NCBI GenBank assembly: GCA_036937835.1 | Contig: CM072861.1 | Location: forward strand, 18,404,001 to 18,468,000 | DNA length: 64,000 bases | Direction of reading: 5' to 3' | DNA from: Pampus argenteus | Taxonomy: Eukaryota; Chordata; Actinopteri; Scombriformes; Stromateidae | In this document: positions 24,561 to 40,200 of the stretch, in pieces | How the letters are laid out: each line of letters opens with the position of its first letter | Numbering within the stretch: position 1 is the first letter of the stretch | Made by a program: the position numbers and the translations under genes | Notes under the pieces: generated by a model | The model's database searches: none | What the model saw: only the letters and a program-made list of their open reading frames with translations | Told to the model about the DNA's origin: nothing

Positions 24561-27500
24561 GAATAGAGTGAATTGGCCTTTGTGTATCAGCCGTACCCTC
24601 AAGGACATGAAAACAACTTTGGAAACATGCTTGTCTGGGACTTTATTAAGGCTCAAGGAAGAATACTTTTATGCGTAAATACATATTTTGTTTCGAGCCT
24701 CTCTGTTCGACCTGTTGACAAATTCTTTGTGACGATTAATAAATATGACCAGCACTGCCAATGAATCAAAATCTATAATGGCCCTAAAAGTCCTAAAGAC
24801 CTTTTTTTTTTTTTAAATGCCCCTAACTGCAGACAAAGCCTATATGTAGCCTTGAAACTGAGCCAAGCAGCAGATAATTGAAAAAAAAAAAATGACCCCA
24901 GAGTGACTTTGGATGCAAACAAAGCTGCAACTGTACTCAGTCTACCCCCACCAAGGAACTTTAACTCCTCACCTTTGACCCTTGGCTCTTTAATGACAGA
25001 GGTCAGACAGTGGTTTGATTTGTTGTGAATGAGCCACTTCAGTCTTAATGGAGAGCTTTCTGTAATGCTGATTGTCCTCATCCATTAACCCTTTAACTCC
25101 CCAGGGGCAGAACAGACTGCCAGCAGCAGCTGTATCCCTGCAGGTATGAGTAATACTATCTATGTGGTGAAACAAGTTTTACAGAGAGTGAAAAAGATGC
25201 TTCTACTAGAAAACAGAGGCAGCCTGACAGCTTCAAGCTACTCAGTTATGCCAAGAATGCCATTGTTTCATCAACACTGTGACTATGTACCTCCGGTGTA
25301 CTTCACTGAGAGACAGTCAAGGGTGCTGATAAAGACTGTCTGTCTCCAGACATTGCCATTCTGTTAATCATGGTAGAACAAAGCAGGCGAATCCCCTGAT
25401 GGCAATGATAACAGCCTGACAGAAGTACAAGACAACACACACACACACATAGACACACATATACAAACACTGCAAGGGGCCTGAACAATGACACTCCCCC
25501 AGCTGTCTAGACAGAGTGCAGGGCTGCTGGTGGCTGGCTGTTAGAGATCTCAGGGGGGATTAAAGCACACACCACTACACTCACCTGTTCTTAGCTGCTC
25601 ATTTCTCCATGTGTTTTTTCATGCAGCATTGATGCAATGTGACAATTACGGAGGGATCTGGGTGTATCACGGGGTATGGAAACAAGTTATACATAGTGTA
25701 CAGCTGTGAATGGCTTCTCGCACATAGGTCACACTGTAGGAAAAAAAAATGGTGTAAGCAACGTGGTTGTAAAGGAATAGATGTGGTAGTAATGCTTTTC
25801 TTCTTTGGAAGTAGCTGTTGGCTGTCATTGGGTGTATCAATCTTTTAGTTCCTTGGGTTCAAAAGAAGTTGTGGATTTCAAACGAGCAGTTTCCCTCTTC
25901 TTTGTGAAAACGTAATAGGCTCAACCGTCCCAAACTCTGATAATACTCTGATCTTAAACCTACCTGTGAAATCTGTTTCACAACCGTTTTAATAGCACAG
26001 TGAAAACAAGGACGCGTTGCGTCACACACACACACACACACTGATGACTGGCCTATCATAAGATGTACACGTCTTCCGTGTGTCTGTGTGTGTGTGTTTG
26101 TGCGTGACATGACTCATGATAAACTGGATCTATTCACACAGGCTCTAAGAGCTGTGTACACTTTGTCTTCCTGGCCACACACAGACAGTTCTTTCCACTT
26201 ACCATAAAGCTTTCCCACTGCATTTGTGTTGTTATAGAGGCTCGTTGGATTTGTCTGTTTCTGTTTATTAGGCCATGTCTTCTCAGTGGCAGCATGTTGT
26301 AATCCAATCTAGAGGAGGTCGCAGCAAGGGCACCACAAGATTTCCCCTTTTGGACCTAATCCAGACAGTGATAATCATTTTTGTCGGAAGAAAACAGTTG
26401 TAGACCAGCATTTTAGAATTATGTAATAATATTTTTTCACCTGGGGTTCCCTGGTAATATCTAAAACTGCAAGTTAGACTACTTAAAAGCTCACAGTACG
26501 AGAGACACACAGATACATGTTATTTATCCATGCGTGCAAGGCAATATATTTAAGAAAGTCTTTTACCTAATAGATACAGTATATAGTTTCATATTTAGAC
26601 GTTCTGAGTGTTGTCTGCTCAGTTAAATACCTATTTTTCCTCTCACAGGCTATTGTCAGTATGTTACAGAGTGGTGTGCAATGGGGAGCCATGATTATAG
26701 CTGTGAGGAGCAGACAAGAAAATGTCAGCTCTTACACCACCACATATATTTTGAGAGATATGACTGTAGGTGTCAGTGGTTTAAGTAGGAAGGAAGGCTG
26801 TAAAAGCGCCTTGCAGAAAGACAACCCATCCCCCAGCCTCTTGTCGCCTGCCCACATGTGTCCATGTCTTGGTGTGTACAAAATGCATGAATAAGTGTTC
26901 AGCGCTCATGTGTTGGGGAACAGGAAGAACAAAGGAAAACTGTGCCACTTGCATAGGAAACTTGAGACATGAGTTGCACAACCAGTGTGTGCTTGACCTT
27001 TCACCCAAGAGACGTGAGATGCCGGTTTATCGGATGGAGGAGGGGAACCTGAAGGTCACCCAAGGATGAAATGATCCCATTCACAGGTTTCTTCCAGGGT
27101 TGATAGCTGGTTCTGCCATTTTAGAGCTGGACCCTGGTGGTTGTCTGACCTGTAAACAGTAAAAAAAAATATGTAGTGATTATATCTGAAATAACTTCCT
27201 GTATGTCGCTCAAGGTCTCCCTGTCAGCATGTGGGTGTGTTGCCTTTCTTGTGACTCTGCACACACAAGTGGCTTTGGGCCACTGAACCAGCCTGAAGGC
27301 ACCCAGAAACAGCAGCTGTGCTTGGTGATGATGACTGATTCAGGTAGACATAGTGGGCAGGGTTGGTCACTGGGAGCAGGAGCAATGCAGAGTCCTTTTT
27401 TTATGTCAAATTTCATAAACTAACATAATAAACCAAACCTTATGGCATATTTCTTTAGTTGATAATTGCATATACAAAATTATGCTCAATTTAACCAAAA

Positions 27501-28147
27501 TCATATATTTGCTGTAACCATATACTGACAAAAGAGAGGACTTATCAGTTATCAGTTGTGAGCAATGATGATAATTGTACCCTGAGGATCATAATCTCTG
27601 TTTCCGTAGTATCGCTACTCTAGCGTACAGCACAGTAAGTGCTCCTTTCCACTACTGCTGCAGTGTTGCTCCATTGAGGGAAGGAGCATGTTGAATTTTT
27701 AAAATGAGTAACCCAAAGCATTCTTAAAGGTAAAGACATGCAGGGCAGAGATAGAGGCCACACGATCGCTTTCAGGCAGCAACGGTCTCCACGGCAACTG
27801 AGTAACCCACATTTCCGTTCTCCCCTCTGTTTTGTCGACGTGGGAGACGGGGCAGCTGTAGGGGGGGTATTCCGTATCCCCCGACGACAGCAGCGGGTCA
27901 TCGGTTGGATGGAATGAGTGTGTTGCCGCGTAGAGTGAGAGTGAATAGGAGATGATTGGGAGGATTTGTAGAGAGGCTCTGTAGATTCCAGTGAATGTTG
28001 AATAAAATACACATCCGCTTACTGAATCAAATGTGCTGTCCTACTTCAATTTCTGTTCAATTAAAAACAAACCACATCCCTATTCCTCATTCTGCCTATA
28101 TTTTGCTGACAGTATAGTCTCTCTATGTGTTTGTATTCTAGCCAGGA

Positions 28148-33980
<5,833 letters not shown>

Positions 33981-35945
33981 GGCACCGAAGGCTGCTAACC
34001 CTCCTGCCAGCGAGGGGGCGTGTGTTCTCATTGCACTAAAATGAACTGTGAAGGAGCCTAGCTGGTACTTAGGTGTTTTTCTATGAAGACAAAAAAGGAA
34101 CACGGTGAACAGGATTCATCAAGAACAATGTGAAAAAAAAAGTTAAAAAAAAAAAAAAAAAGAAGACAAGAAAAAGTCGAACTGAATAAAATTAAGCTAA
34201 ACTGGAAACTGGATCAAAATGCCTTTGCAGCATATGAACGATGAGTAATGAAATACAGTATGTTGGAGAGAGACACAACTTCTCCTCCTCCCCTCAATGT
34301 GTGTTTACTTTGTGAAGATATGTTTACTACCATAGAGAGTACAGTTACAGGGAAAACCACTTTATAAGATGAAATTCCTACTGATGCTATTGTTGTTTTT
34401 GTATTTGCTTCTGTCCATATTTCTCTCTTTTTCTCTTTCCCTTTGGTCCGAAGCCTTGTCTAGGTATTTCATTTGACTTTTCTTTTTTTTTTTTTTTCCT
34501 TACTTGTATTGAATCTTACAATGATGTGAAGGGCGCTGGCTAGCCCACATCAGCTGTCAAATATTTTATAGGTCTACTGAAGGAATGGCAGAAGAAGACA
34601 TGCCCTGAGCATTTTACCAATTCGTCTCACATGTACTTTTTTTTTGCGTGTGTGTGAGTGTGTGTATGTGTGTAATCCAGATGAAGCACCTGTTCATGTA
34701 TTCATGTCGGTTCAGGTTGACAGTGTTTTGTCTTGCATGAGGATGACTGGAGAAACCCGTTCGTGGGTCGTCTCTTCCTATATTTTTTATTTATTGTATT
34801 TCATTTATTGGGGGATGTTTAAAAAAAAAAAGTGTTTACTCCTTTTAAATGTATTGTGCCATTAATGCAAGAAAACTACAGTATAGCTTAACCAGGCCAG
34901 GTGTAGATTGTGTACAGGTGACATTTACCCCCCTCATCTTTCTGCTCTCCAGGAAGTTCTTCTCTGACTGACGTTCAGTTGTCTGATATATTTATGGAGA
35001 TTTCTGTGCTGACAGATGTATTGTTTTTATTGTACTTTTTCTTTACTGAATATGAAGTGGAATGGCATGCTACGACAGGTGTTTTTTTTTTTTGTTTTTT
35101 TTTCTTAAAGGGGCATTAATAGTATCCACCCTGTAAAAACTACTGCTGCAACACAAACTTTGTAGTGATGACGCCGTGTTGCATTCTGTGGAAGGACAAT
35201 GTTAAATCAGAGACTTTTTGTTTTTCTATCAAGTTGAGAGGGAAACTTGTGCCATATGAATCGCTGGTTGTCATGACAATTCAGGTTCCTCTGACGTATA
35301 ATGTGTTGTTTTGTGGGGTTGTCACTGAGCTTTGTTTTTGGCAGTTTTTTTTTTTTTTTGTGATACGGGAGCTGTTTTTAAGGGTGGGTGGGGCGGGAGA
35401 GGAGGGTTATGGAGAAGGGAGAGGGAACTGTGTAATTATAAGCTTTTTTAAAAAAAACAACAGTCTTATTCAGTTTGCGATAATGTCTGATTGATGTCAG
35501 TGTTTTCTCTTACGAAGCACCTTCCCCCTCTCAGTAACAGACTGACTTTAGCTCGCCCTCCCCATTTGTCATTGATAAACTTGCTTTCCCTATAACACGT
35601 TCCCCAGATAAGTTAGAGTCAAGAGATGTGACGTCAAACCATTCAAGCTGATGACCAGTCCTAATAAAACTTTGCCTGTATTGAACATGTGTTTTCGATG
35701 ACAATCACCACCATCGTGCATCAATTCTGCTCTTTATAATGTTGTCTTTGCACTCCATCTTAAATATTTTTTGATCATATACACCCATCACTGTATGCAG
35801 TTCAAGGATTTGGGTGCATACAGTGTTTTCCTAGTTGTTATTTAGGCCCAAAGCAGACACACGTTTGGTTCCGACGTCACTGCAAAATTTGTGAGAAGTT
35901 CCTAAAAAGTCTTTTAATAAACCATGTTAAGTCAACTGCCTGCAC
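33981..35945 (+). other. rasgef1c: rasgef1c 3'UTR (estimated extent)
   Basis: No coding sequence follows the stop. AATAAA signals occur at 34185-34190, 35663-35668 and 35916-35921; the last two are followed by T/GT-rich sequence suitable for cleavage. The interval has several poly-T and poly-A runs. Its first 365 bases are duplicated almost unchanged at 37985-38341. Which signal is used cannot be told from sequence alone. Confidence 0.6.
35916..35921 (+). terminator. rasgef1c: Poly(A) signal AATAAA, distal rasgef1c
   Basis: This is a canonical hexamer with TG-rich sequence 20-40 bases downstream. An alternative, nearer signal is at 35663-35668. Confidence 0.45.
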
Positions 35946-36475
35946 TGGATTTTGTTTATCACAACGCTTCATTTCCATTCACCATGTGTCCCTTTGATGC
36001 CCCAATTCCATTGAACATACATTCACACAAACAGTCAGGGTTTTTTTCAAAATGATGAACATATCCTGACATTTTATTGATCTGCAAGCTTATAATTTGC
36101 ATATTGAAAATTTTTGCATGAATAGCTAAATGTCTAACTGGATTGGCTCATTACCAAATAAAGAAATCCAATCTTAACCCCATATTATAGGGTTATGCAA
36201 CATCTATTTTCCTTATTGAATAATAAGCAGATATTTTGCTTGATCTGAGGACGGCCAATAGATTTTCCAAATAACTATTTCAAACTTATCTTGTTAAAGT
36301 GTATGCTAGAAGTAGACTACAATAACAGTTTCATCTACTTTCATTAAAAAAAGAATCATCTTTGTACACAAAAAGCAGTGGTTTCATACAATTACAACCG
36401 TGAGCTATGACAATCTTAAAATACAAAAAAAAATCCATTATGTTTTTAATCACAGACCCATTCCTTCTGAAATGG

Positions 36476-36481
36476 TTTATT
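36476..36481 (-). terminator. Poly(A) signal, tmem126a copy 1
   Basis: TTTATT on the + strand reads AATAAA on the minus strand, about 80 bases after the tmem126a stop codon. The same hexamer is conserved at the same relative position in copy 2. The rasgef1c transcript converges from the opposite side, with its last signal about 560 bases away. Confidence 0.6.
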
Positions 36482-36558
36482 GTTAGATCATACAACAACA
36501 CGACCCCAACATGAAAACAGCAATGCAAACTAACCAGCTCATTTTGGTCTTTATACAT

Positions 36559-37176
36559 TTAGCTTTCGAGTTCCTCACCACCTGAGCTAAATGTTATCTG
36601 GGCCAGTTTTGTGTAGGTTTCATAATTCCTGGAGCTCAGGTAAGTGCCGAAAAGGGCCTGAAGCACCAGGACTGCTCTCATTTTCCTCAAGATCGGTCTG
36701 GAGAGATCCACCCAGTGCCGGAGGACATTGCCCTTCTCTGGCATCGGTGCTGTGTTGTACCTGGCAGCGAGTCCAACATTTACAGGTAAAGCCAGGAGGA
36801 TGGGATACACCCCACCGCCGAGCACACCAACAAGTGCACCTCTCAACAGGACGCAGGAGGGACAGTGGATGTCGCCGGACAGGAGGGGGTTGGACACGGC
36901 TGCGCTGTACAAAGCAAACGTCGTGATGAAAGGCACCACGGCCATCGGCAGGTTGGAGGTCACAGCCGCCTGCGTGACGTTCAGAGCTCTGCGGTATAAG
37001 CTGTTGCATACCAGTCCCGCAAGGCCACCATTCCCAGCCAGATACAAGGGTCCATAAAGGAAGATCTTCTGATCAATGTCAGGAAGCCTCTCGAAATTCT
37101 TCATCAGCATTTCAGCAATTACTGTCCGTGTAAGCGTCTTTCCGGCGACGCTGTCCTTCTGGGTACTTGCCGACAT
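36559..37176 (-). CDS. tmem126a: TMEM126A-like mitochondrial protein, copy 1 (205 aa, single exon)
   Basis: TMEM126A is a mitochondrial inner-membrane protein needed for assembly of the ND4 part of respiratory complex I; human loss causes optic atrophy (OPA7). The frame is an uninterrupted 205 codons, close to the human 195. ATG is at 37174-37176. Family landmarks are NSLYRRALNVTQA (59-71), LPMAVVPFITT (76-86), GDIHCPSC (101-108), GGVYPILLALPVNVGLAARY (121-140) and MPEKGNVLRHW (145-155). Four hydrophobic stretches at about 45-60, 74-94, 108-133 and 166-180 fit the multi-pass topology. The mammalian gene has several coding exons, so the lack of introns suggests intron loss or an old retrocopy. 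Upstream on the minus strand are an ETS-type CCGGAAGT site and a ZNF143-like ACAATTCC element. Confidence 0.88.
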   Translation of the reverse strand: MSASTQKDSVAGKTLTRTVIAEMLMKNFERLPDIDQKIFLYGPLYLAGNGGLAGLVCNSLYRRALNVTQAAVTSNLPMAVVPFITTFALYSAAVSNPLLSGDIHCPSCVLLRGALVGVLGGGVYPILLALPVNVGLAARYNTAPMPEKGNVLRHWVDLSRPILRKMRAVLVLQALFGTYLSSRNYETYTKLAQITFSSGGEELES

Positions 37177-37301
37177 CTTGAGAGTTGATGTTGGACACCT
37201 ACAATGTTTATATCTGGAGCTACTCGTTCACGACTCGGAACAGGTCAGTAGTCACATTCGTTTGAAAGGTGGTGCAGTTTCCTCTGGGCGCAGACATGTT
37301 G

Positions 37302-37338
37302 TACCCACAATTCCAAGCGATAAATTATACTTCCGGGT
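37302..37338 (-). promoter_or_regulatory. tmem126a: Candidate tmem126a copy 1 promoter: ETS and ZNF143-like sites
   Basis: Reading the minus strand, CCGGAAGT (about 37329-37336) is the core of GABPA/NRF-2 sites typical of nuclear genes for mitochondrial proteins. Nearby on the + strand, CCACAATTCCAAGC (about 37301-37314) matches most of the ZNF143 element ACTACAATTCCCAGC. Both lie 125-160 bases upstream of the start codon. Copy 2 keeps the second element but not the first. Function is inferred from motif and position. Confidence 0.45.
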
Positions 37339-37343
37339 CCGTG

Positions 37344-37406
37344 TTACTATACTATATTTTATTATTTATATATTTATAATAAAATATAGTAAATACAGTA
37401 TAGTAA
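37344..37406. repeat. AT-rich imperfect palindrome at the duplication junction
   Basis: The left arm 37344-37365 (begins TTACTATACTATATTTT) is the reverse complement of most of 37376-37406 (ends AAATACAGTATAGTAA), with a 10-base loop and one 9-base extra segment in the right arm. Similarity between units A and B ends inside the left arm, so the breakpoint lies in or beside this potential hairpin. A (TA)n tract follows at 37421-37441. Confidence 0.8.
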
Positions 37407-37470
37407 CCCGAACTAATATATATATATATATATATATATAATTAATTTTATTTTATTTCTTTATTTTTTC

Positions 37471-38341
37471 AATGTAGCCAGGGGAGTGTTTCTTCAACAT
37501 TGGAAACTTCAACTCCTTCATGGTAATTATTTATGAGTGTTTAATTTTGAATCCCAATGCCTGACATTGTGTTAACTGTTATAATCCATTTCCTGCCGCA
37601 GCTGGAATGAACATGAGTCCTGTCTCACGACCGAAGGAGACTTAGGGCAAAGCCAAGACTGGAGGTAAACACAATTCACAGAGTAGCTACCATGTTGTTT
37701 TAATTTTTTAGAAACTTATCTATGTATTTTCCTATTTTTAAAGATTTTTCTCACTAATTTACGTATTTTCCATGTTTCTTTTCTTATCCTTCCCAAGGAC
37801 TCTACCTTGCATCCTATGAGCGTGAGAGTCCAGAGAACCAGGTAGAGAAGGACAGATGGAAAGCACTCAGGTAGGAATGATGGCATCGGTTTAATGAGAG
37901 ACGCCATCCAGTATCAGTTGATACACCTTCCTCAACCATCGTCTCTTTTCTCCCGTCAGGTCTAACGTTCTGGGAAAGACATGAGGCACCGAAGGCTGCT
38001 AACCCTCCTGCCAGCGAGGGGGCGTGTGTTCTCATTGCACTAAAATGAACTGTGAAGGAGCCTAGCTGGTACTTAGGTGTTTTTCTATGAAGACAAAAAA
38101 GGAACACGGTGAACAGGATTCATCAAGAACAATGTGAAAAAAGTTTTTTTTAAAAAGAAGACAAGAAAAAGTTGAACTGAATAAAATTAAGCTAAACTGG
38201 AAACTGGATCAAAATGCCTTTGCAGCATATGAACGATGCGTAATGAAATACAGTATGTTGGAGAGAGACACAACTTCTCCTCCTCCCCTCAATGTGTGTT
38301 TACTCTGTGAAGATATGTTTACTACCATAGAGAGTACAGTT
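37471..38341 (+). pseudogene. rasgef1c 3'-end pseudogene fragment
   Basis: Remnants in order: exon 7 (37472-37531, with 1-3 base insertions that shift the frame), exon 8 (37602-37664), exon 12 (37798-37870), exon 13 (37960-37984) and the first part of the 3'UTR. The exon 8 copy has TGG changed to TAG at 37643-37645 and lacks about 17 bases near its end. Exons 9-11 are missing through a single internal deletion. Exons 12 and 13 keep intact splice sites and lengths. No promoter or start is present, so this is a non-functional by-product of tandem duplication, not a processed copy, because introns are retained. Confidence 0.9.
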
Positions 38342-38360
38342 ATTTTCCTTATTGAATAAT

Positions 38361-38547
38361 CTTTCCAATTCTTTGATTGATCATGTATGACAGCACACCA
38401 CAAATTAGTGAAAAATATTCACCCCATTTTATCAGAGCCCAAAGTGATGACTTCAAGTTGTTTCTTTTTCTCCAACAAGTCAAAATATGTTGAATTTAAC
38501 ATGCAATTAATTGAGAAAAGGAGTAAATCTTCACTTTTCAGATGCTA
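38361..38547. repeat. Unit B-specific segment, probable interspersed fish repeat
   Basis: This stretch has no match in unit A. It contains phrases (AGAGCCCAAAGTGATGACTT, AAATCTTCACTTTTCAGATG) resembling a dispersed repeat seen widely in teleost introns. It could instead be ancestral DNA deleted from unit A. Ends were placed where similarity to unit A stops and resumes. Confidence 0.45.
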
Positions 38548-38663
38548 GAAGAAGCAGATATTTGCTTGATCTGAGGATGGCCAATAGATTTTCCAAATAA
38601 AAGAATAATCTTTAAAAAATCCATGATGTTTTTAATCACAGACCCATTCCTTCTGAAATGGTT

Positions 38664-38669
38664 TATTGT
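38664..38669 (-). terminator. Poly(A) signal, tmem126a copy 2
   Basis: TTTATT on the + strand lies about 75-80 bases beyond the stop codon, at the same place as in copy 1. The coordinates may be off by one or two bases. Confidence 0.5.
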
Positions 38670-38744
38670 TAGATCATACAACAACATGACCCCAACATGA
38701 AAACAGCAATGCAAACTAACCAGCTCATTTTGATCTTTATACAT

Positions 38745-39362
38745 TTAGCTTTCGAGTTCCTCACCACCTGAGCTAAATGTTATCTGGGCCAGTTTTGTGT
38801 ACGTTTCATAATTCCTATAACTCAGGTAAGCGCCGAAAAGGGCCTGAAGCACCAGGAGTCCGCTCATTTTCCTCAAGATCGTTCTGGAGAGGTCCACCCA
38901 GTGCCGGAGGACATTGCCCTTCTCTGGCATCGGTGCTGTGTTGTACCTGGTAGCTAATGCAGCATTTACAGATAAGCCCAGGAGGATGGGATACATCCCA
39001 CCGCCGAGCACACCAACAAGTGCACCTCTCAACAGGACGCAGGAGTGACAGTTGATGTCGCCGGACAGGAGGGGGTTGGACACGGCTGCGCTGTACAAAG
39101 CAAACGTCGTGACGAAAGGCACCACGGCCATCGACAGGTTGGAGGTCACAGCCGCCTGCGTGACGTTCAGAGCTCTGCGGTATAAGCTGTTGCATATCAT
39201 TCCCGCAATGCCACCATTCACAGAAAAATACATGGGTCCATAAGCGAAGATGGCTTGATCACTTTCCGGAAGCCTCTCGAAATTCTTCATCAGCATTTCA
39301 GCAATTACTGTCCGTGTGAGCGTCTTTCCGGTGACGCTGTCCTCCTGGGTACTTGCCGACAT
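38745..39362 (-). CDS. tmem126a: TMEM126A-like mitochondrial protein, copy 2 (205 aa, single exon)
   Basis: A full-length, uninterrupted paralogue of the gene at 36559-37176, with the same start (ATG at 39360-39362), length and C-terminus. I count 29 amino-acid differences. Eleven fall in residues 33-56, the predicted N-terminal matrix segment and first membrane helix. Others cluster at 129-138 and 161-182. Only about 7 codons differ silently. The core landmarks NSLYRRALNVTQA and MPEKGNVLRHW are unchanged, so it probably encodes a working family member. A truncated LINE lies 62 bases upstream of the start codon, and the ETS-like site of copy 1 is not conserved. The gene is head-to-head with clk4. 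Whether both copies are expressed is unknown. Confidence 0.85.
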   Translation of the reverse strand: MSASTQEDSVTGKTLTRTVIAEMLMKNFERLPESDQAIFAYGPMYFSVNGGIAGMICNSLYRRALNVTQAAVTSNLSMAVVPFVTTFALYSAAVSNPLLSGDINCHSCVLLRGALVGVLGGGMYPILLGLSVNAALATRYNTAPMPEKGNVLRHWVDLSRTILRKMSGLLVLQALFGAYLSYRNYETYTKLAQITFSSGGEELES

Positions 39363-39431
39363 CTTGAGAGTTGATGTTGGACACCTACAATGTTTATATC
39401 TGGAGCTACTCGTTCACGACACGAACATGTC

Positions 39432-39874
39432 TTCTTCTTCTTCTTCTTCTTTGGTGTTTTACGGCAGTCTGCATCCTTATAGTTGCATATACCGCCATCT
39501 TCTGGACTTTACTTTTTTACTATTTAATTTCCTTTCCCTTTAAAGTCTTTTTATTAACCCAGTTGAAACCAGATACCCCATTATGATTTTCCTCCCTTCT
39601 CTACATTTCCCACATTCTACTATACTTTTGAAGCTTTTCTCCACTGCTCCTGTCCTCCGCAACCCTGCCATCATCTCTTCCCTCTCCCTTTCATAACCAT
39701 GACATTCAACCATCACATGATCCACTGTCTCTCTCCCCCCACAGCTACATAGACCAGTTGGATGTTTCCCTATTATGTTGAGTGTGCTATTTAATCTACT
39801 GTGCCCTATTCTTAATCTGCTCATTATCACCTGTTCTACTCTGCTACCTCCACAACATCCCACCTCACCACACA
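39432..39874 (-). mobile_element. 5'-truncated non-LTR retrotransposon (LINE) insertion
   Basis: The insertion is absent from the matching site in unit A (near 37238). It is bounded by an 8-base target-site duplication AACATGTC at 39424-39431 and 39875-39882. The minus strand carries an open reading frame (39540-39875) whose peptide has SRLRIGHSRLN and then LCSCGGRETVDHVMVECHGY. This is the Arg-Leu-Arg-x-Gly-His plus Cys/His arrangement found at the C-terminus of RNase H-bearing LINE polymerases of the I/Jockey/R1 type. A short 3' region and a (GAA)n tail follow (CTT units at 39431-39451 on the + strand). Most of the element is missing at its 5' end, as is usual. The clade was not determined. 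Confidence 0.8.
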
Positions 39875-40200
39875 AACATGTCAGTAGTCACATTCGTTTA
39901 AAAGGTGGTTTCATATGGGCGCAGACATGTTACCCACAATTCCAAGCGATATTGTGAATTATGTTTTCGTGTTACTATACCCTGAGTAGAATCTCTCAGG
40001 GACGGTTTTGAACTTTATAATGACTTTATATGTCACGTTGTGGCTCCAATTACCAAAGGTCACTCATTACTAGGCTTTGAGAACATCTGCCTAAAAAAAA
40101 TGTTAAAATGTTGTCACATACAGCCTGAGAGGAAGTATACACCTGCCAGACTAAACTCAGGGAATAGACAACGCAGTATAAATGAGTGGGCGTGGTTATT
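39875..40200. promoter_or_regulatory. Head-to-head interval between tmem126a copy 2 and clk4
   Basis: This region contains the displaced upstream part of tmem126a copy 2, including the ZNF143-like CCACAATTCCAAGC near 39937-39950, and then unique DNA leading to clk4. A GTGGGCGTGG GC-box-like site lies near 40188. The ETS site of copy 1 is replaced by a different, shorter sequence. It is a candidate bidirectional promoter region, by position only. Confidence 0.4.

Larger units (their letters stand above)
18320..28141 (+). other. rasgef1c: Putative rasgef1c intron 1 (non-coding)
   Basis: No coding exon was recognised. Microsatellites include (TA)n at 18729-18750, (GT)n at 19921-19958 and 20093-20139, (GA)n at 20849-20877, (TC)n at 22592-22619, and poly-C followed by CA at 23984-24012. 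A degraded repeat tail is at 20336-20402, and a second possible old repeat lies near 24421-24560. The intron status depends on the 5' exon proposed at 17.9-18.3 kb. Confidence 0.5.
37466..39980. repeat. Tandem duplication, unit B
   Basis: The second copy of the rasgef1c-3'-end/tmem126a segment. Relative to unit A it lacks exons 9-11 of rasgef1c and about 1.9 kb of 3'UTR, and has about 187 extra bases at 38361-38547 and a LINE insertion at 39432-39874. The retained blocks are highly similar; about 7 substitutions per 540 bases were counted by hand over 37790-38341. Confidence 0.85.

Noticed and set aside
36591..37057. Open frames of 111 and 109 aa on the + strand, and a 129 aa frame in another minus frame, over tmem126a copy 1
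   Set aside because: They are shadows of the tmem126a frame; they resemble no family, while the 205-codon minus frame matches TMEM126A along its length.
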